DNA of 64,000 bases from an uncultured Flavobacteriales bacterium (GTDB lineage Bacteria; Bacteroidota; Bacteroidia; Flavobacteriales; Crocinitomicaceae). The position numbers were made by a program, and so were the translations under genes. The DNA lies in assembly GCA_946479285.1 (NCBI GenBank), contig CAMLFH010000009.1, positions 1 to 64,000 on the forward strand, read 5' to 3'. Under the pieces are notes generated by a model, which was not told the DNA's origin, made no database searches, and was given only the letters and a program-made list of their open reading frames with translations. Below, one piece after another: positions 62,971 through 64,000 of this stretch; position 1 is the stretch's first letter, and each line of letters starts with the position of its first letter.

Positions 62971-64000
62971 CTATTTCACCAAAGTCATTTCGTCCACCAG
63001 GTTTTTCGCACCGCAATACACATCCATTACCCACATTACATAGCGAATGTCTACCACAATGTTTCTGCAGCGATTCGGGTCGAAATAGAAATCACTCATT
63101 GTACTTTCCCAGCTTCTGTCGAAGTTCAGCCCCATCAGGTTTCCGTTCGCATCTAAAACAGGTGATCCTGAATTTCCACCGGTAGTGTGATTGGAACCTG
63201 TGAAACAAACCCAAAGCTCACCATTCTGAGCATAAGAACCATAATTTTTTGCCTGGTATAAATCGATCATACGCTTGTCCAAATCAAAATCCGGATTACC
63301 CGTATTGTACTTATCGATCATTCCTTTCAGCGTGGTGTGCTCGGTATAAGCCATTCCGTCTACCGGAGCTGAACCTTCCAATTGTCCGTAGGTTACACGT
63401 AAAGTTGAATTCGCATCCGGCCAGTTTTTTCCATCGGGGAACATCAGTAATTTCCCTTCCACGAAATCTTTCAGTAAGGCATCCATCTCGATATTATAGT
63501 CGTTGGAACCCGCTGCAATCTCATTGCGCATTAATCCAAAACTTTCAACAAATAACTTGTATCCCGGATCTTTTGCCAACTTAGCGAATGACTTGTCTGT
63601 CAGCTTATTCAGGAATGCGGTATATTTCTCCTTATTCACCAAAATGGACTTCGAATATATTTCTGAAGACAGTTTCGGATTATTCAGTGAAGCAATCACA
63701 AAACGTTTGTCCAGGTAGTTTTTGAACGCAGGAGTCTGCACCTCAAAGATTCCCTTGTCTACATTCACGTCATAATTCTTGAAGAAGCTTTCCGCTGCAC
63801 TGATCAAATTCTTCACTTTGGCATCCAACTCTTTATTCGTTTGGTATTTGGTGTAATTACGTTCCAAATCTTCCATACTTCTTGCCAGTTTGAAAAACTC
63901 CGGGCCAACAAACAAATACTCCACAAACAAAGTGTAATTGTATTCGTAAACTGCCTTTTCATCCACCAATTTGTTCATTCGGTCAATTAAAGGAGCGTAC
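62971..64000 (-). CDS. S46-family dipeptidyl-peptidase, C-terminal part (cut by window edge)
   Basis: The reading frame is open to base 64000, so only the C-terminal 343 or so residues are seen. The active-site serine region TGGNSGSPVLDANG (about 75 residues from the C-terminus) and the following NFDRSWESTMSDFYFDP segment are those of S46 peptidases (DPP7/DPP11 type). These release dipeptides from peptides and help asaccharolytic Bacteroidota feed. The signal peptide and the catalytic His and Asp would lie outside the window. It converges with the T9SS cargo gene. Confidence 0.9.
   Translation of the reverse strand, partial: YAPLIDRMNKLVDEKAVYEYNYTLFVEYLFVGPEFFKLARSMEDLERNYTKYQTNKELDAKVKNLISAAESFFKNYDVNVDKGIFEVQTPAFKNYLDKRFVIASLNNPKLSSEIYSKSILVNKEKYTAFLNKLTDKSFAKLAKDPGYKLFVESFGLMRNEIAAGSNDYNIEMDALLKDFVEGKLLMFPDGKNWPDANSTLRVTYGQLEGSAPVDGMAYTEHTTLKGMIDKYNTGNPDFDLDKRMIDLYQAKNYGSYAQNGELWVCFTGSNHTTGGNSGSPVLDANGNLMGLNFDRSWESTMSDFYFDPNRCRNIVVDIRYVMWVMDVYCGAKNLVDEMTLVK

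Overview
The window looks like chromosomal DNA of a gliding or T9SS-bearing member of the Bacteroidota, most likely order Flavobacteriales and near Fluviicola/Crocinitomicaceae. That placement is inference from gene content. The evidence is gliding/type IX secretion genes (gldA, gldB, gldC, gldK, gldL, gldM, gldN, PorP/SprF), a T9SS type B cargo tail, an S46 peptidase, DUF2490/DUF2797 proteins, and many copies of the Bacteroidota promoter -7 element TAnnTTTG. No rRNA, tRNA, CRISPR array, prophage or insertion sequence was seen.

Layout. 1-4.6 kb: a phosphate-uptake locus (porin O/P-like protein and DUF2490 on the minus strand; DUF47/PhoU-like protein and Pit transporter on the plus strand) around a 357-nt control region with TTAACAT direct repeats resembling a Pho box. 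4.7-15.2 kb: a GldK-like SUMF1 protein, nucleotide-cleaning enzymes (MazG-type, NUDIX), a secreted lipase, the rsgA-dtd-MazG cluster, gldA, a queuosine-precursor transporter, tyrS and a large secreted transglutaminase. 15.3-23.9 kb: two tandem propeller-type sensor kinases directly coupled to truA, then a PhoB/PhoR-type two-component pair. 23.9-32.5 kb: glycosyltransferase, kup, trmB, clpX, clpP, a zinc-motif DUF2797 protein and an ABC-F ATPase. 32.7-42.0 kb: the T9SS core porP-gldK-gldL-gldM-gldN followed by a second gldN and a second gldM, separated by terminators. 42.2-53.1 kb: a ureohydrolase fold protein lacking metal ligands, topA, then a plus-strand chain miaB, sigma54 activator, lptE-like, repeat protein, secG, groES, groEL. 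53.3-64 kb: an unrecognised secreted protein, a ferredoxin, an operon of nadE, M48 protease and a beta-barrel, another barrel, gldB-gldC, a T9SS cargo protein and a truncated S46 peptidase.

How it works together. The T9SS motor and outer-membrane genes, gliding accessory genes and likely T9SS cargo are spread through the same 64 kb. The lipoprotein, SecG, GroE and Clp genes supply envelope assembly and protein quality control. The phosphate genes and the PhoB/PhoR-like pair may form one regulon (inference). The most unusual items are the duplicated gldM/gldN pair, the degenerate ureohydrolase beside the T9SS locus, palindromic units repeated in frame inside a coding sequence, a repeat that carries the promoter of two unrelated genes, and a set of genes whose -7 element ends only 3-6 nt before the ATG, suggesting leaderless mRNAs.

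Limits: identifications come from reading motifs and family resemblance; no database search was run. Several starts were moved downstream from a longer open frame because the longer start lies inside a promoter element or lacks family similarity.
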